From: an uncultured Eubacteriales bacterium
GTDB lineage: Bacteria > Bacillota > Clostridia > Lachnospirales > Lachnospiraceae
NCBI GenBank assembly: GCA_900316715.1
Contig: ONEC01000006.1
Location: 1-44,728, forward strand
Direction of reading: 5' to 3'
DNA length: 44,728 bases
The notes under the pieces were generated by a model, which did not search any database, was not told the DNA's origin, and worked only from the letters and a program-made list of their open reading frames with translations. Below, one piece after another: positions 1 to 7,084 of this stretch (position 1 is its first letter; each line of letters starts with the position of its first letter). Both the position numbers and the translations under genes were made by a program.

Positions 1-1403
1 CCATACTCATCAGCCGCCTTATATATCTTCTCAGCCACACGGATTCTTCCGTCAGCTGTCTCAGGAATACCATCTTCGTCCAGAGCAAGACCGACAAGAA
101 CTCCGCCGTACTTCTTAACGATAGGCATAACACTCTTTATGACCTCTTCCTTACCGTTAACGGAATTGATCATAGCCTTACCGTTGTAATATCTGAGTCC
201 CTGCTCAAGAGCCACAGGGTCTGTTGTATCCAGCTGAAGCGGAAGTCCCGTAACACCCTGAAGTCTGGTTACAACCTCACGCATCATAGCCGGCTCATCA
301 ATCTCAGGAAGACCTACATTTACATCCAGGATGTCAGCACCGGCATCCTCCTGTTCCAGTCCCTGAGATAAAATGTAATCTATATCGTTCTCTCTTAAAG
401 CTTCCTTGAATCTCTTCTTACCTGTCGGATTGATTCTCTCACCGATTATAATAGGCTTCTTATCACATACCACTGCCTGGCAGAAGGAAGTAATCACTGT
501 GATATCCTTCGGCGTATTAGGATGAAACTCTCTTTTTCTTACCTTTTCAGCAGTCTGTCTTATATGCTCAGGGGTAGTTCCGCAGCATCCGCCCAGAACC
601 TGTACACCCATATCTGCAATCTTGCACATTATGTCTGAGAACTCTTCAGGAGTTACATCGAATACAGTCTTATCTCCTTCGGTTCTTGGAAGTCCTGCAT
701 TTGGATTGATAACTATAGGAACTGACGCAACCTCTACCATCCTTTCTACCATAGGGATCATAAGGTCAGGACCCATTCCGCAGTTCATTCCCAGTGCATC
801 TACTCCGAGTCCTTCCAGCATTGCTACGGTAGAATCTACATTTCCACCTGTAAGGAGTTTACCTTTCTGGTCATAAACCGTTGTAACTATAACCGGAAGA
901 TTTGTATATTCCTTAGCTGCAAGTACTGCCGCCTTTGCTTCGTAGCTGTCACTCATGGTCTCTATGAGAACCAGGTCACCGCCTGCTTTTTCTCCGGCTG
1001 CCATTGCCTCACCAAAAAGCTCTACAGCTCTGTCAAAGCTCAGATCACCCATAGGTTCAAGAAGCTTTCCTGTAGGTCCGATATCGATTGCTATATAAGC
1101 ATCCTCTCTGCCTGTATTTATACGTGCCTGCTTAGCGAGACTGACTGCTGCATCCATCAGTTCCTCGATACGTCCTGGGAACTTAAGGCTGTTCAGTCCA
1201 AATGTATTCGTATTAAATATATCGGCACCTGCCGCAAGGTAACTCTCATAGAGTTCAAGAATGACCTCCGGATGTGTAACATTCCAGGTTTCCGGAAGCT
1301 CTCCTCCCTGAAGGCCATGCTCCTGGAGAAATGTACCCGTTCCGCCGTCACAGAACAGCCATTCTTTACCCAATCTGTCTCTTAATGCTTTTTTCATATC
1401 CAT
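1..1403 (-). CDS. metH: B12-dependent methionine synthase, N-terminal part (cut by window edge)
   Basis: This gene encodes 5-methyltetrahydrofolate:homocysteine methyltransferase, which makes methionine in the cytoplasm. The 467 visible codons cover the homocysteine-binding barrel (about residues 1-290) and the start of the pterin-binding barrel (from about residue 310). The barrel begins with CDGGTGTFLQ. The zinc/homocysteine cysteines expected of this family are visible as MNCGMGP (Cys208) and GGCCGTTPEHI (Cys273, Cys274). The pterin domain shows GERINPTGKK and DAGADVLDVNVG. The cobalamin domain lies beyond the left edge. The ATG at 1403 has a GAGGT ribosome binding site, and a second in-frame ATG follows two codons later. 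It sits 18 nt after the activation-domain gene, which suggests a split MetH in which reactivation is done by a separate protein. Identity is very secure; the downstream extent is unknown. Confidence 0.95.
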   Translation of the reverse strand, partial: MDMKKALRDRLGKEWLFCDGGTGTFLQEHGLQGGELPETWNVTHPEVILELYESYLAAGADIFNTNTFGLNSLKFPGRIEELMDAAVSLAKQARINTGREDAYIAIDIGPTGKLLEPMGDLSFDRAVELFGEAMAAGEKAGGDLVLIETMSDSYEAKAAVLAAKEYTNLPVIVTTVYDQKGKLLTGGNVDSTVAMLEGLGVDALGMNCGMGPDLMIPMVERMVEVASVPIVINPNAGLPRTEGDKTVFDVTPEEFSDIMCKIADMGVQVLGGCCGTTPEHIRQTAEKVRKREFHPNTPKDITVITSFCQAVVCDKKPIIIGERINPTGKKRFKEALRENDIDYILSQGLEQEDAGADILDVNVGLPEIDEPAMMREVVTRLQGVTGLPLQLDTTDPVALEQGLRYYNGKAMINSVNGKEEVIKSVMPIVKKYGGVLVGLALDEDGIPETADGRIRVAEKIYKAADEY

Positions 1404-1421
1404 ATTACCTCATATATTAGT

Positions 1422-2069
1422 TCAGGCTCTGCTGTATTCACACGTCTCATGCATGTTGCATTCCTCACAGCCTGCTCTGTGGCAGTCCGTCGCCCTATCT
1501 GAAAGACCAATGACTGCTGTAATAGACTTAGTAGGCGTCATCAAAAGACTCTCCGAAAGTGAAACACCTATGGACTTAGGCATTTCAAGTATCCTCTCAA
1601 AATCCTTCTGAACCTCCAGCGGAAAATCTCCATATCCCGGAGAAAACCTCGGTCTTGCATACAGCTCCTTGTCGGCAGCCTCCTGCTTTATACGCTCATT
1701 TACCTCATCACACCAGGCTTCCACGGCAGCTGCTCCTACCGCCTGATATGTATAAGCTTTCAGCATATCCCTGATCTCCGAACGTTTCACCAGTCTGTCC
1801 GCTCCCGGACCAATGGTCACCGCCAGCATGACTATCTCTTTGCAGCCCTTCAGATTCCTTGTAAGATTTCCGGGTTCCACTCTGATTCCTGCGAATTCAC
1901 AGGACTCACCATCCCATTCTATAGGAAATGTTTTATATATACATCTCGGAGTCATGGCCTCTTCCATCTCCCTGATGCAATCCTCTATCACTGACTGCAT
2001 CTTCTCATCAATGGTTGTCAGCCCTCTGTATCCCAGATATCTTTCAACTTCTTTTCTGTTTACTTCCAT
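1422..2069 (-). CDS. Methionine synthase activation-domain protein
   Basis: This stand-alone protein of about 215 residues resembles the C-terminal activation (SAM-binding, reductive reactivation) domain of MetH. The diagnostic motif is RFSPGYGDFPLEVQ in the middle of the protein, followed by a region ending in Ser-Ile-Thr-Ala-Val-Ile-Gly-Leu. The C-terminus carries a cysteine cluster of the form C-x4-C-x2-C-x4-C, which is common in clostridial versions. It should return oxidised cob(II)alamin on MetH to the active form. An ATG at 2075 has its AAAGGGG sequence only 1 nt away, whereas the ATG at 2069 has it at 7 nt, so 2069 is preferred. The start lies inside the 3' end of larE (translational coupling), and metH follows 18 nt downstream. 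The function is inferred from motif and neighbour and is well supported. Confidence 0.9.
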   Translation of the reverse strand: MEVNRKEVERYLGYRGLTTIDEKMQSVIEDCIREMEEAMTPRCIYKTFPIEWDGESCEFAGIRVEPGNLTRNLKGCKEIVMLAVTIGPGADRLVKRSEIRDMLKAYTYQAVGAAAVEAWCDEVNERIKQEAADKELYARPRFSPGYGDFPLEVQKDFERILEMPKSIGVSLSESLLMTPTKSITAVIGLSDRATDCHRAGCEECNMHETCEYSRA

Positions 2070-2847
2070 CAGCATACCCCTTTAGGTCTAAGGTTACATG
2101 ACTGAAGCCAAGGCGCTGCAGCTCCGATGATACCCTTTCAGCAGTATCTTCCTGCGCCATCTTACTGAACTCTGACGGATATATCTCTATCCTTGCAGTT
2201 CCTTCTTTTGCTCTTACTCTTACCTGACTGAACCCGAGACTGCGGATATACTTCTCCGCCGCATCGATTCTTTTCATAGTCTCAGCACTGAGTTCCGTTC
2301 CTGTAGGAATTCTGGTCGCAAGGCAGGCCATGGATGGTTTATCCCAGGTTGGGAGGCCCAGCTCCTTCGACAGTATTCTTATATCAGCTTTCGTAAGTCC
2401 GGCTTCCCTAAGCGGGCTTACTATCCCCAGCTCCTCCAGTGCTCTCATGCCCGGCCGGTCGCCGAAATCATCATCCGCATTGGTTCCATCTGCAACTGTA
2501 TCTATGCCTCTCTCATATGCCTTTTCCAGAAAGCCGCTCATAAGGGCAGTCTTGCAGTGATAGCATCTGTCCGGCTGATTGCTTAATACCTCAGGAATCG
2601 ACAGCATGTCATGTTCTATTATTATAGCCTCGATTCCCTCTTTTTCGCAAAATTTTTTTGCTCCCAGATATTCCGTCTCCGGAAATGCAGCGTGCCTTGC
2701 GATAATGGCTGTCACATCATCCCCCAGCACGTCATGTGCCGCCTTAAGCAGATATGTCGAATCGACTCCGTAGGAAAAGGCAACGGCAAGCTTTCCCTTC
2801 TCTTTTATATAAGCTTCCAGCTTATCCCGTTTTTCATATAACTCCAT
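2044..2847 (-). CDS. larE: LarE, sulfur transferase for nickel-pincer cofactor synthesis
   Basis: LarE adenylates pyridinium-3,5-biscarboxylic acid mononucleotide (the LarB product) and inserts sulfur, giving the dithio compound that LarC loads with nickel. The 267-residue length is normal. The PP-loop is at residues 25-30 and reads SYGVDS rather than the usual SGGVDS. Three cysteines stand out: Cys95 and Cys98 in RCYHCK, and Cys175 in ACLATRI. Cys175 lies where the sacrificial cysteine of the Lactobacillus plantarum enzyme (Cys176) is expected. The extra CxxC pair suggests the variant that holds an iron-sulfur cluster and is not consumed, but this is inference. It lies 12 nt after larC and overlaps the next gene. 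Identity is strong. Confidence 0.93.
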   Translation of the reverse strand: MELYEKRDKLEAYIKEKGKLAVAFSYGVDSTYLLKAAHDVLGDDVTAIIARHAAFPETEYLGAKKFCEKEGIEAIIIEHDMLSIPEVLSNQPDRCYHCKTALMSGFLEKAYERGIDTVADGTNADDDFGDRPGMRALEELGIVSPLREAGLTKADIRILSKELGLPTWDKPSMACLATRIPTGTELSAETMKRIDAAEKYIRSLGFSQVRVRAKEGTARIEIYPSEFSKMAQEDTAERVSSELQRLGFSHVTLDLKGYADGSKQKRS

Positions 2848-2859
2848 AAGAAAAACCTC

Positions 2860-4185
2860 TCAGCTCTGATCTGTTTCTATAACCGCTTTTACATCATCAA
2901 GACTGATTCCCTGCTCTCTGGCAATCTCTGCTATATCTTCATATTCGTACTTAGTTCTTTCAACTCCATAGCCTGAAGATTTCTTAACACGCACCTTGCC
3001 ATATGAGGTATTTATGGTTTCCACCGTTCTGTCAAGAATATATCTTCTTGTAACAGTCTCCCTGACTCCGATGGTTGTTGTATATTTATAGATGAGTTTT
3101 ATCATCTCATCCCTCTCTTCCGGACTGCAGATAACACGGATAAGAGTTCCCGGTCTTGACTTCTTCATTCCTACAGCAACTGTATAGACCTCCCTTGCTC
3201 CGCCTGAAAGGATTCTGTCTGTAGCAAAGCCTATCTCCTCAGCCGTCATGTCATCCACGTTACAGGAGAGCTCTATCATCTGCTCCGTACCATTCTCCGT
3301 TTCACCACATCTGTTCTTGTTCTCCGCTGCCGTTTCACCCAGCATGATTCTCACGCAGTTAGCAGCTTCAAAGTCCTTCTTACCCATACCATAACCGATC
3401 TTCTCAGTCGTCATAACAGGCTGGCTGCCAAATTCAGTCACAAAGTACTTAAGCAGTGCTGCACCTGTAGGAGTACATAGTTCTCCCTGAATGCTTCCGC
3501 CATAGGAAGGAATACCCTGAAGAATATAAGCTGTTGCCGGTGCCGGTACAGGAAGTATTCCATGTGCACATCTTACCTGTCCGCTTCCCACATGCACAGG
3601 AGAAGCCACTACTTTGTCTGCTCCGATTTCTTCCATCAGCATTGCTACAGCAGTCACATCTGCCAGTGCATCCATGGTTCCCACTTCATGAAAATGAATC
3701 TCAGTCACAGGAACGCCGTGAACATGGCTCTCCGCCTCAGCTATAAGACCATATACCGCAAGCACGGCGGTCTTAACCGTATCTGAAACCTTCATATGGT
3801 CATTAACTATATGCTCTATGTCATGCATGGAGCTGTGATGATGGTGATGTTCATGATCGTGGTGGTGGTCATGGTTGTGGTGCTCGTGATCATGGTGATC
3901 GTGGTCATGATGATCGTGGTCATGGTGATCGTGGTCATGATGATCGTGGTCATGATCATGATGATGATCATGGGACTCTTCCTCGACTCCATCCACAAGG
4001 ACAGTCATGTGACTTCCTGTAACGCCGCATTTAACTGACTTCTCCAGACTATAGGTCACTCCCGGTATTCCGATCTCATTCAGTTTCTTCACAAAGCCTT
4101 CCCTGTCCGGAAGAAGCTCCAGCAGAGCAGCTGTAAGCATATCTCCAGCAGCGCCCATTCCACAATCTATATATAATGTCTTCAT
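2860..4185 (-). CDS. larC: LarC, nickel insertase for the nickel-pincer nucleotide
   Basis: LarC is the CTP-dependent nickel insertase that completes the nickel-pincer nucleotide cofactor used by lactate racemase and related LarA-type enzymes. The protein has 441 residues in one continuous frame, unlike L. plantarum, where larC1 and larC2 are joined by programmed frameshifting. The N-terminus MKTLYIDCGMGAAGDM is typical. Residues 71-117 form an extreme His/Asp tract with about 30 histidines in 47 residues, probably a nickel store or chelator. Further family motifs are HFHEVGTMDALADV and LCTPTGAALL. The ATG overlaps the larB stop codon in an ATGA junction, so the two are translationally coupled. 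Identity is strong. Confidence 0.95.
   Translation of the reverse strand: MKTLYIDCGMGAAGDMLTAALLELLPDREGFVKKLNEIGIPGVTYSLEKSVKCGVTGSHMTVLVDGVEEESHDHHHDHDHDHHDHDHHDHDHHDHDHHDHEHHNHDHHHDHEHHHHHSSMHDIEHIVNDHMKVSDTVKTAVLAVYGLIAEAESHVHGVPVTEIHFHEVGTMDALADVTAVAMLMEEIGADKVVASPVHVGSGQVRCAHGILPVPAPATAYILQGIPSYGGSIQGELCTPTGAALLKYFVTEFGSQPVMTTEKIGYGMGKKDFEAANCVRIMLGETAAENKNRCGETENGTEQMIELSCNVDDMTAEEIGFATDRILSGGAREVYTVAVGMKKSRPGTLIRVICSPEERDEMIKLIYKYTTTIGVRETVTRRYILDRTVETINTSYGKVRVKKSSGYGVERTKYEYEDIAEIAREQGISLDDVKAVIETDQS
3838..3975 (-). repeat. Tandem 15-bp DNA repeat encoding the LarC His/Asp tract
   Basis: A degenerate 15-nt unit (plus strand GTGGTCATGATGATC and near variants) is repeated in tandem and encodes His-Asp-His-His-Asp units of LarC. 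The 15-nt period keeps the reading frame. Unit-number changes by slippage would therefore lengthen or shorten the metal-binding tract without disrupting the gene. The antisense frames here give Met/Val- and Ile/Thr-rich open frames that are artefacts of this repeat. Confidence 0.85.
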
Positions 4186-4937
4186 AGTTTCGCCTCCATA
4201 TGATTGATCATTGAAGCAAGATAACCTGCTCCAAATCCGTTATCAATATTTACAACCGACACACCGCTTGCACAGGAGTTCAGCATTGAAAGAAGTGCTG
4301 AAAGTCCTTCAAAAGCAGCCCCATATCCTACACTGGTAGGTACTGCTATAACAGGCGCATCTGCAAGTCCTCCAATCACACTGGCCAGTGCACCTTCCAT
4401 ACCTGCAATGGCTATTATGACTGACGCGCTCATTATCTCTTCCTGATGAGCCAGGAGTCTGTGCAGGCCGGCCACACCCACATCATAGAGACGGACCACT
4501 TCATTTCCATAACACTCTGCAGTAATTGCGGCTTCCTCAGCAACAGGAATATCACTGGTTCCTCCGGTGGCAACCACAACCCTTCCTATTCCGTCCGGCT
4601 TTGGCAGTTCTCCCAATATTCCGATACGGGCATCTTCATAATAGTGTATATCATGTTTCCGACTTACCTCCTGATAAGCCTCTGCAGAAAGCCTGGTTAT
4701 CAGAACTATACCTTCTCCGTTTTCCTTCATTACATCTATTATGCCGGATATCTGTTCCGGAGTCTTTCCTGCTCCATAGATTACCTCTGCCATTCCCTGT
4801 CTGATCTTTCTATGATTATCTATCTTGGCATAACCTATATCACTGAAGGGCTCTGTCTTAAGAAGGAGAAGCGCATCATCTACTGACATTTCTCCACGGC
4901 TTACCGCCTCAAGTATTTCCTTTGCTTTTGTTTTCAT
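4182..4937 (-). CDS. larB: LarB, NaAD carboxylase/hydrolase for nickel-pincer cofactor
   Basis: LarB carboxylates and hydrolyses nicotinic acid adenine dinucleotide to pyridinium-3,5-biscarboxylic acid mononucleotide, the first step of nickel-pincer nucleotide synthesis. The 251-residue protein has a helical N-terminus and a PurE-like C-terminal domain with ATGGTSDIPVAEEA, VIIAIAGMEGALASVIGGLADAPVIAVPTSVGYG and a glycine-rich end (NGFGAGYLA), all characteristic of the family. The start ATG has GAGGT 7 nt upstream. It is the first gene of the larB-larC-larE-activator-metH run, and no larA is visible in the window. Identity is strong. Confidence 0.95.
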   Translation of the reverse strand: MKTKAKEILEAVSRGEMSVDDALLLLKTEPFSDIGYAKIDNHRKIRQGMAEVIYGAGKTPEQISGIIDVMKENGEGIVLITRLSAEAYQEVSRKHDIHYYEDARIGILGELPKPDGIGRVVVATGGTSDIPVAEEAAITAECYGNEVVRLYDVGVAGLHRLLAHQEEIMSASVIIAIAGMEGALASVIGGLADAPVIAVPTSVGYGAAFEGLSALLSMLNSCASGVSVVNIDNGFGAGYLASMINHMEAKL

Positions 4938-4955
4938 ATATCATACCTCGCCAAG

Positions 4956-4967
4956 GTCGTACACGAC
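4956..4967. promoter_or_regulatory. Short dyad upstream of larB
   Basis: An inverted repeat (GTCGT-AC-ACGAC on the plus strand) lies about 19 nt before the larB start. No convincing -35/-10 pair is visible in the 60 nt between larB and the upstream terminator. The dyad could be a small operator or chance. Low confidence. Confidence 0.2.
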
Positions 4968-5001
4968 TCGTTCAATATGCGCACCGCCAGGAACGTAAAT
5001 C

Positions 5002-5036
5002 AAAAAAACGGTTCCACTGTTACACAGCAGAACCGT
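5002..5036 (-). terminator. Rho-independent terminator of the 5048-5765 gene pair
   Basis: Downstream of the stop at 5048 on the minus strand is a stem ACGGTTC / GAACCGT extended by CTGT / ACAG, followed directly by a run of seven T. It separates the two small membrane-protein genes from the lar operon. Confidence 0.9.
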
Positions 5037-5047
5037 AATCCTTATAT

Positions 5048-5359
5048 CTACTTCTTTATCAATGCTGCCTTAACAATACCCTTTGGATCCTTTATGATAA
5101 GCATTCCCAGCCATATGATAAGGCCAAGCGCCACAACTGAGAGTCCAAGGAATGCATCATTAAGCATATCCATCGGCTCAGGACTGAAGAATGCCTCAGC
5201 ATCCTCTATATATTCCATCACAGAATCTACTATCCACATAAGGGAAGCGCCCCAGTACATAAGTGCAAGCTTTCCAAGCCCCATATCATCTGTCGGAGCT
5301 TTCTTGTACCATACAATAGTAGTGATAATTGCAGCAAATACAGTAATAAGTAAAGTCAT
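5048..5359 (-). CDS. Small membrane protein, function unknown
   Basis: This 103-residue protein has three predicted membrane segments (about residues 2-18, 30-46 and 67-88). A short acidic and aromatic stretch lies between the second and third (VMEYIEDAEAFFSPEP). There is no signal peptidase site. The start ATG is 7 nt from a GGGGG ribosome binding site, 22 nt after the stop of the gene at 5382, and the pair shares one terminator. I do not recognise a family with certainty. The partner at 5382 is also a small membrane protein, so the two may form a complex; that is inference from adjacency only. Confidence 0.8.
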   Translation of the reverse strand: MTLLITVFAAIITTIVWYKKAPTDDMGLGKLALMYWGASLMWIVDSVMEYIEDAEAFFSPEPMDMLNDAFLGLSVVALGLIIWLGMLIIKDPKGIVKAALIKK

Positions 5360-5381
5360 ATCATGTCCCCCTATTCACAAA

Positions 5382-5765
5382 CTATGCGTTCTCTCCAGAT
5401 GTTTCTCCTTCTGTCTTCTTCTCAAGCACAGAAGAAACACCTACCATCACGCCCCAGACAGCTGTTACCAGAAGTGCCATAAAGACACCGTTTGTAGCCA
5501 TCTCATGGAACATCTCGGAAGCACTCTCCGGAGTACTCATAGCCGTAAGGAATGGGAACCATGGAACAACCTCGCCATGCCATACATGCTCAAATGCAAG
5601 AAGAGCTGAGCCTCCCCAAAGCATAGTATTAAGCCAGCTGAGCTTGTGTGAGAAAGGTACCTTTTTCTCTGATGAAGTGTTTTCCTTCTTTTCTTTACTC
5701 TTAACAACCTTAGTAACAATAGTAGTAACAACCGCTTCAGCGGCAGGAACAACAAAACATGCCAT
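5382..5765 (-). CDS. Small membrane protein, function unknown
   Basis: The protein has about 127 residues, starting MACFVVPAAEAVVTT. The frame is open further upstream to 5831, but the ATG at 5765 has an excellent GGGAGG site 8-9 nt before it and is preferred. The N-terminus is a hydrophobic segment followed by a lysine-rich cytoplasmic stretch (residues about 20-38). Then come a segment around LNTMLWGGSALLAFEHVWHGE and a C-terminal helix around MALLVTAVWGVMVGVSSV with an acidic tail. Two histidines and a glutamate sit in the middle membrane segment. It heads a two-gene unit with the 5048 gene, transcribed divergently from the ABC importer at 5985. No function can be assigned. Confidence 0.8.
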   Translation of the reverse strand: MACFVVPAAEAVVTTIVTKVVKSKEKKENTSSEKKVPFSHKLSWLNTMLWGGSALLAFEHVWHGEVVPWFPFLTAMSTPESASEMFHEMATNGVFMALLVTAVWGVMVGVSSVLEKKTEGETSGENA

Positions 5766-5802
5766 AACCGGTTCCTCCCAAAATAAAAAATATTGTAAAA
5801 AA

Positions 5803-5831
5803 ATTTTATCATGAATATCCCATACAGACAA
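5803..5831 (-). promoter_or_regulatory. Probable sigma-A promoter for the 5765-5048 gene pair
   Basis: On the minus strand there is a TTGTCT hexamer (5826-5831), a 17-nt spacer and TAAAAT (5803-5808), about 40 nt upstream of the ATG at 5765. Spacing is ideal and sequence match is fair. Confidence 0.5.
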
Positions 5832-5881
5832 CTGATTTCATGTTATATTATGCCCGATTTTTGCGGTTTCAACTTGCAATG

Positions 5882-5911
5882 TTGTATTTTTTTATAATAA
5901 TGTGTTATTAT
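5882..5911 (+). promoter_or_regulatory. Probable promoter for the ABC importer operon
   Basis: TTGTAT (5882-5887), an 18-nt spacer and TATTAT (5906-5911) lie about 75 nt upstream of the ATG at 5985. Several overlapping AT-rich alternatives exist, so the exact elements are uncertain. I see no cobalamin riboswitch sequence in this leader. Confidence 0.4.
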
Positions 5912-5920
5912 ATCGTACTG

Positions 5921-5951
5921 GATTTTGGAAAAATAACCCCTTTCCGAAATC
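5921..5951 (+). promoter_or_regulatory. 11-bp hairpin in the ABC importer leader
   Basis: GATTTTGGAAA and TTTCCGAAATC can pair over 11 bp (one G-U in RNA) around a 9-nt loop. It lies between the proposed promoter and the AGGAGA ribosome binding site of the substrate-binding protein gene. No T run follows, so it is not a plain terminator. Possible roles are mRNA stability, attenuation or a repressor site. Confidence 0.45.
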
Positions 5952-5984
5952 TAAAACTATTTTACATTTTAGGAGATATTTAAA

Positions 5985-7046
5985 ATGAAAAAGAGATTTA
6001 TCACATTTACACTGGCCGCTGTAATGTCAGTTTCACTTCTCGCAGGCTGCGGAAAGACTGAAGAAGCTACTACAGCAGCTGCAACCGAAGCTGTTACAGA
6101 AGCTACAACCGAAGCAACTACAGAAGCAGTTACAGAAGCTGCAACAGAAGCAACTACAGAGGCTGCTACATCAAGCGACGCTTCAATCTCAGATAAGCCG
6201 ACACAGGACAGATCAGGCAACGACATCGTTATTCCTGACGAAGTTAACAGGATCATATCTATGGCGCCTTCAACAACACGTTTTCTTATCGACCTCGGAC
6301 TTGCAGATAAGATCGTAGCTATCGATACAAACTCATACGCTTACATCGAGCAGCTTCCTACCGATGTTCAGCAGTTCGATATGATGTCCCCTGACAACGA
6401 AGCACTCGTTGCACTTGAGCCGGACATTATCTTCACATCGGGAATGAGCTCTTTCGGAGGAGAAGATGTATTCCAGCCTGCAAGAGATGCGGGAATCTGT
6501 GTAGCAGACATTCCGTCAAGCAACTCTTTCAATGAGATCATTGAAGATCTTCAGTTCATCGGTGACGCAGTCGGTGAATCAGATAAAGCTCATGAGCTTA
6601 TCAAGACTTTTAAAGGTACAATCGATGAGATTCATGCTGCAGGAAGCACAGTAACAGATAAGAAGAAGGTTCTCTTCATGATCTCACTTCCAAGTGCCGA
6701 ATATCCTTCAATCTACACCTTCGGCAAGGGTACATATCTTGATGAAATGATAACAGCTATCGGTGCCGAGAACGTAACAGGTGACCAGGAGGGCTGGGTT
6801 TCAATCTCAGAAGAAGAAGCTATCGCTATGAATCCTGATGTCATCCTTACAAATGTTGATTACATCGAAGATGCAGTAAATGTAATCAAAGGAGGTGCAG
6901 GTTGGGAAAATGTTAATGCAATTAAGAACGATGAGGTATATTATATAGATGCAACATCAAGTAACCAGCCTAACAATCACGTTGTTGACGCTATGATTGA
7001 AATGGGTAAGAAAGTTTATCCTGATCAGTTCGCTTACTTCCAGTAA
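5985..7046 (+). CDS. ABC importer substrate-binding lipoprotein (BtuF/FepB-like)
   Basis: This is an extracytoplasmic binding protein of the iron-siderophore/cobalamin/heme class, 353 residues. It has a lipoprotein signal peptide with lipobox LLAGC (Cys22). A low-complexity Thr-Glu-Ala linker (about residues 25-65) then tethers the binding domain to the membrane. The mature domain begins around DRSGNDIVIPDEVNRIISMAPS, typical of the TroA/BtuF fold, and contains LEPDIIFTSG and the C-terminal half around NPDVILTNVDYIED. It is followed by a FecCD permease (38 nt) and an ATPase, making a complete importer. The substrate cannot be read from sequence: ferric siderophore, heme, cobalamin or a nickel/cobalt chelate are all possible. 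Nearby MetH and Lar genes make B12 or nickel worth testing. Confidence 0.9.
   Translation: MKKRFITFTLAAVMSVSLLAGCGKTEEATTAAATEAVTEATTEATTEAVTEAATEATTEAATSSDASISDKPTQDRSGNDIVIPDEVNRIISMAPSTTRFLIDLGLADKIVAIDTNSYAYIEQLPTDVQQFDMMSPDNEALVALEPDIIFTSGMSSFGGEDVFQPARDAGICVADIPSSNSFNEIIEDLQFIGDAVGESDKAHELIKTFKGTIDEIHAAGSTVTDKKKVLFMISLPSAEYPSIYTFGKGTYLDEMITAIGAENVTGDQEGWVSISEEEAIAMNPDVILTNVDYIEDAVNVIKGGAGWENVNAIKNDEVYYIDATSSNQPNNHVVDAMIEMGKKVYPDQFAYFQ
6059..6172 (+). repeat. Low-complexity Thr-Glu-Ala repeat in lipoprotein linker
   Basis: Imperfect repeats of 9-12 nt (ACAGAAGCT / ACAACCGAAGCA) encode the TEATTEA-type linker directly after the lipidated cysteine. Such tracts are common spacers in Gram-positive lipoproteins and can change length by slippage. 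Confidence 0.7.
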
Positions 7047-7084
7047 GAAATATTCGCGGATTAAAGATCAGTTTAGGAATCAAC

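Noticed and set aside
622-876. 84-codon plus-strand frame inside metH
   Set aside because: Ser/Thr/Pro-rich shadow of the metH coding strand, no ribosome binding site.
3796-4038. Met/Val-rich and Ile/Thr-rich open frames antisense or out of frame to LarC
   Set aside because: They arise from the 15-nt His/Asp repeat read in other frames and have no ribosome binding site or realistic composition.
4956-4967. Nickel-responsive operator before larB
   Set aside because: Arms are only 5 bp, no promoter is visible around it, and the sequence does not resemble a known NikR or NmtR-type site.
5766-5984. Possible cobalamin riboswitch before the BtuF-like gene
   Set aside because: The region is only 219 nt, shared by divergent promoters, and no B12-box-like sequence is visible.
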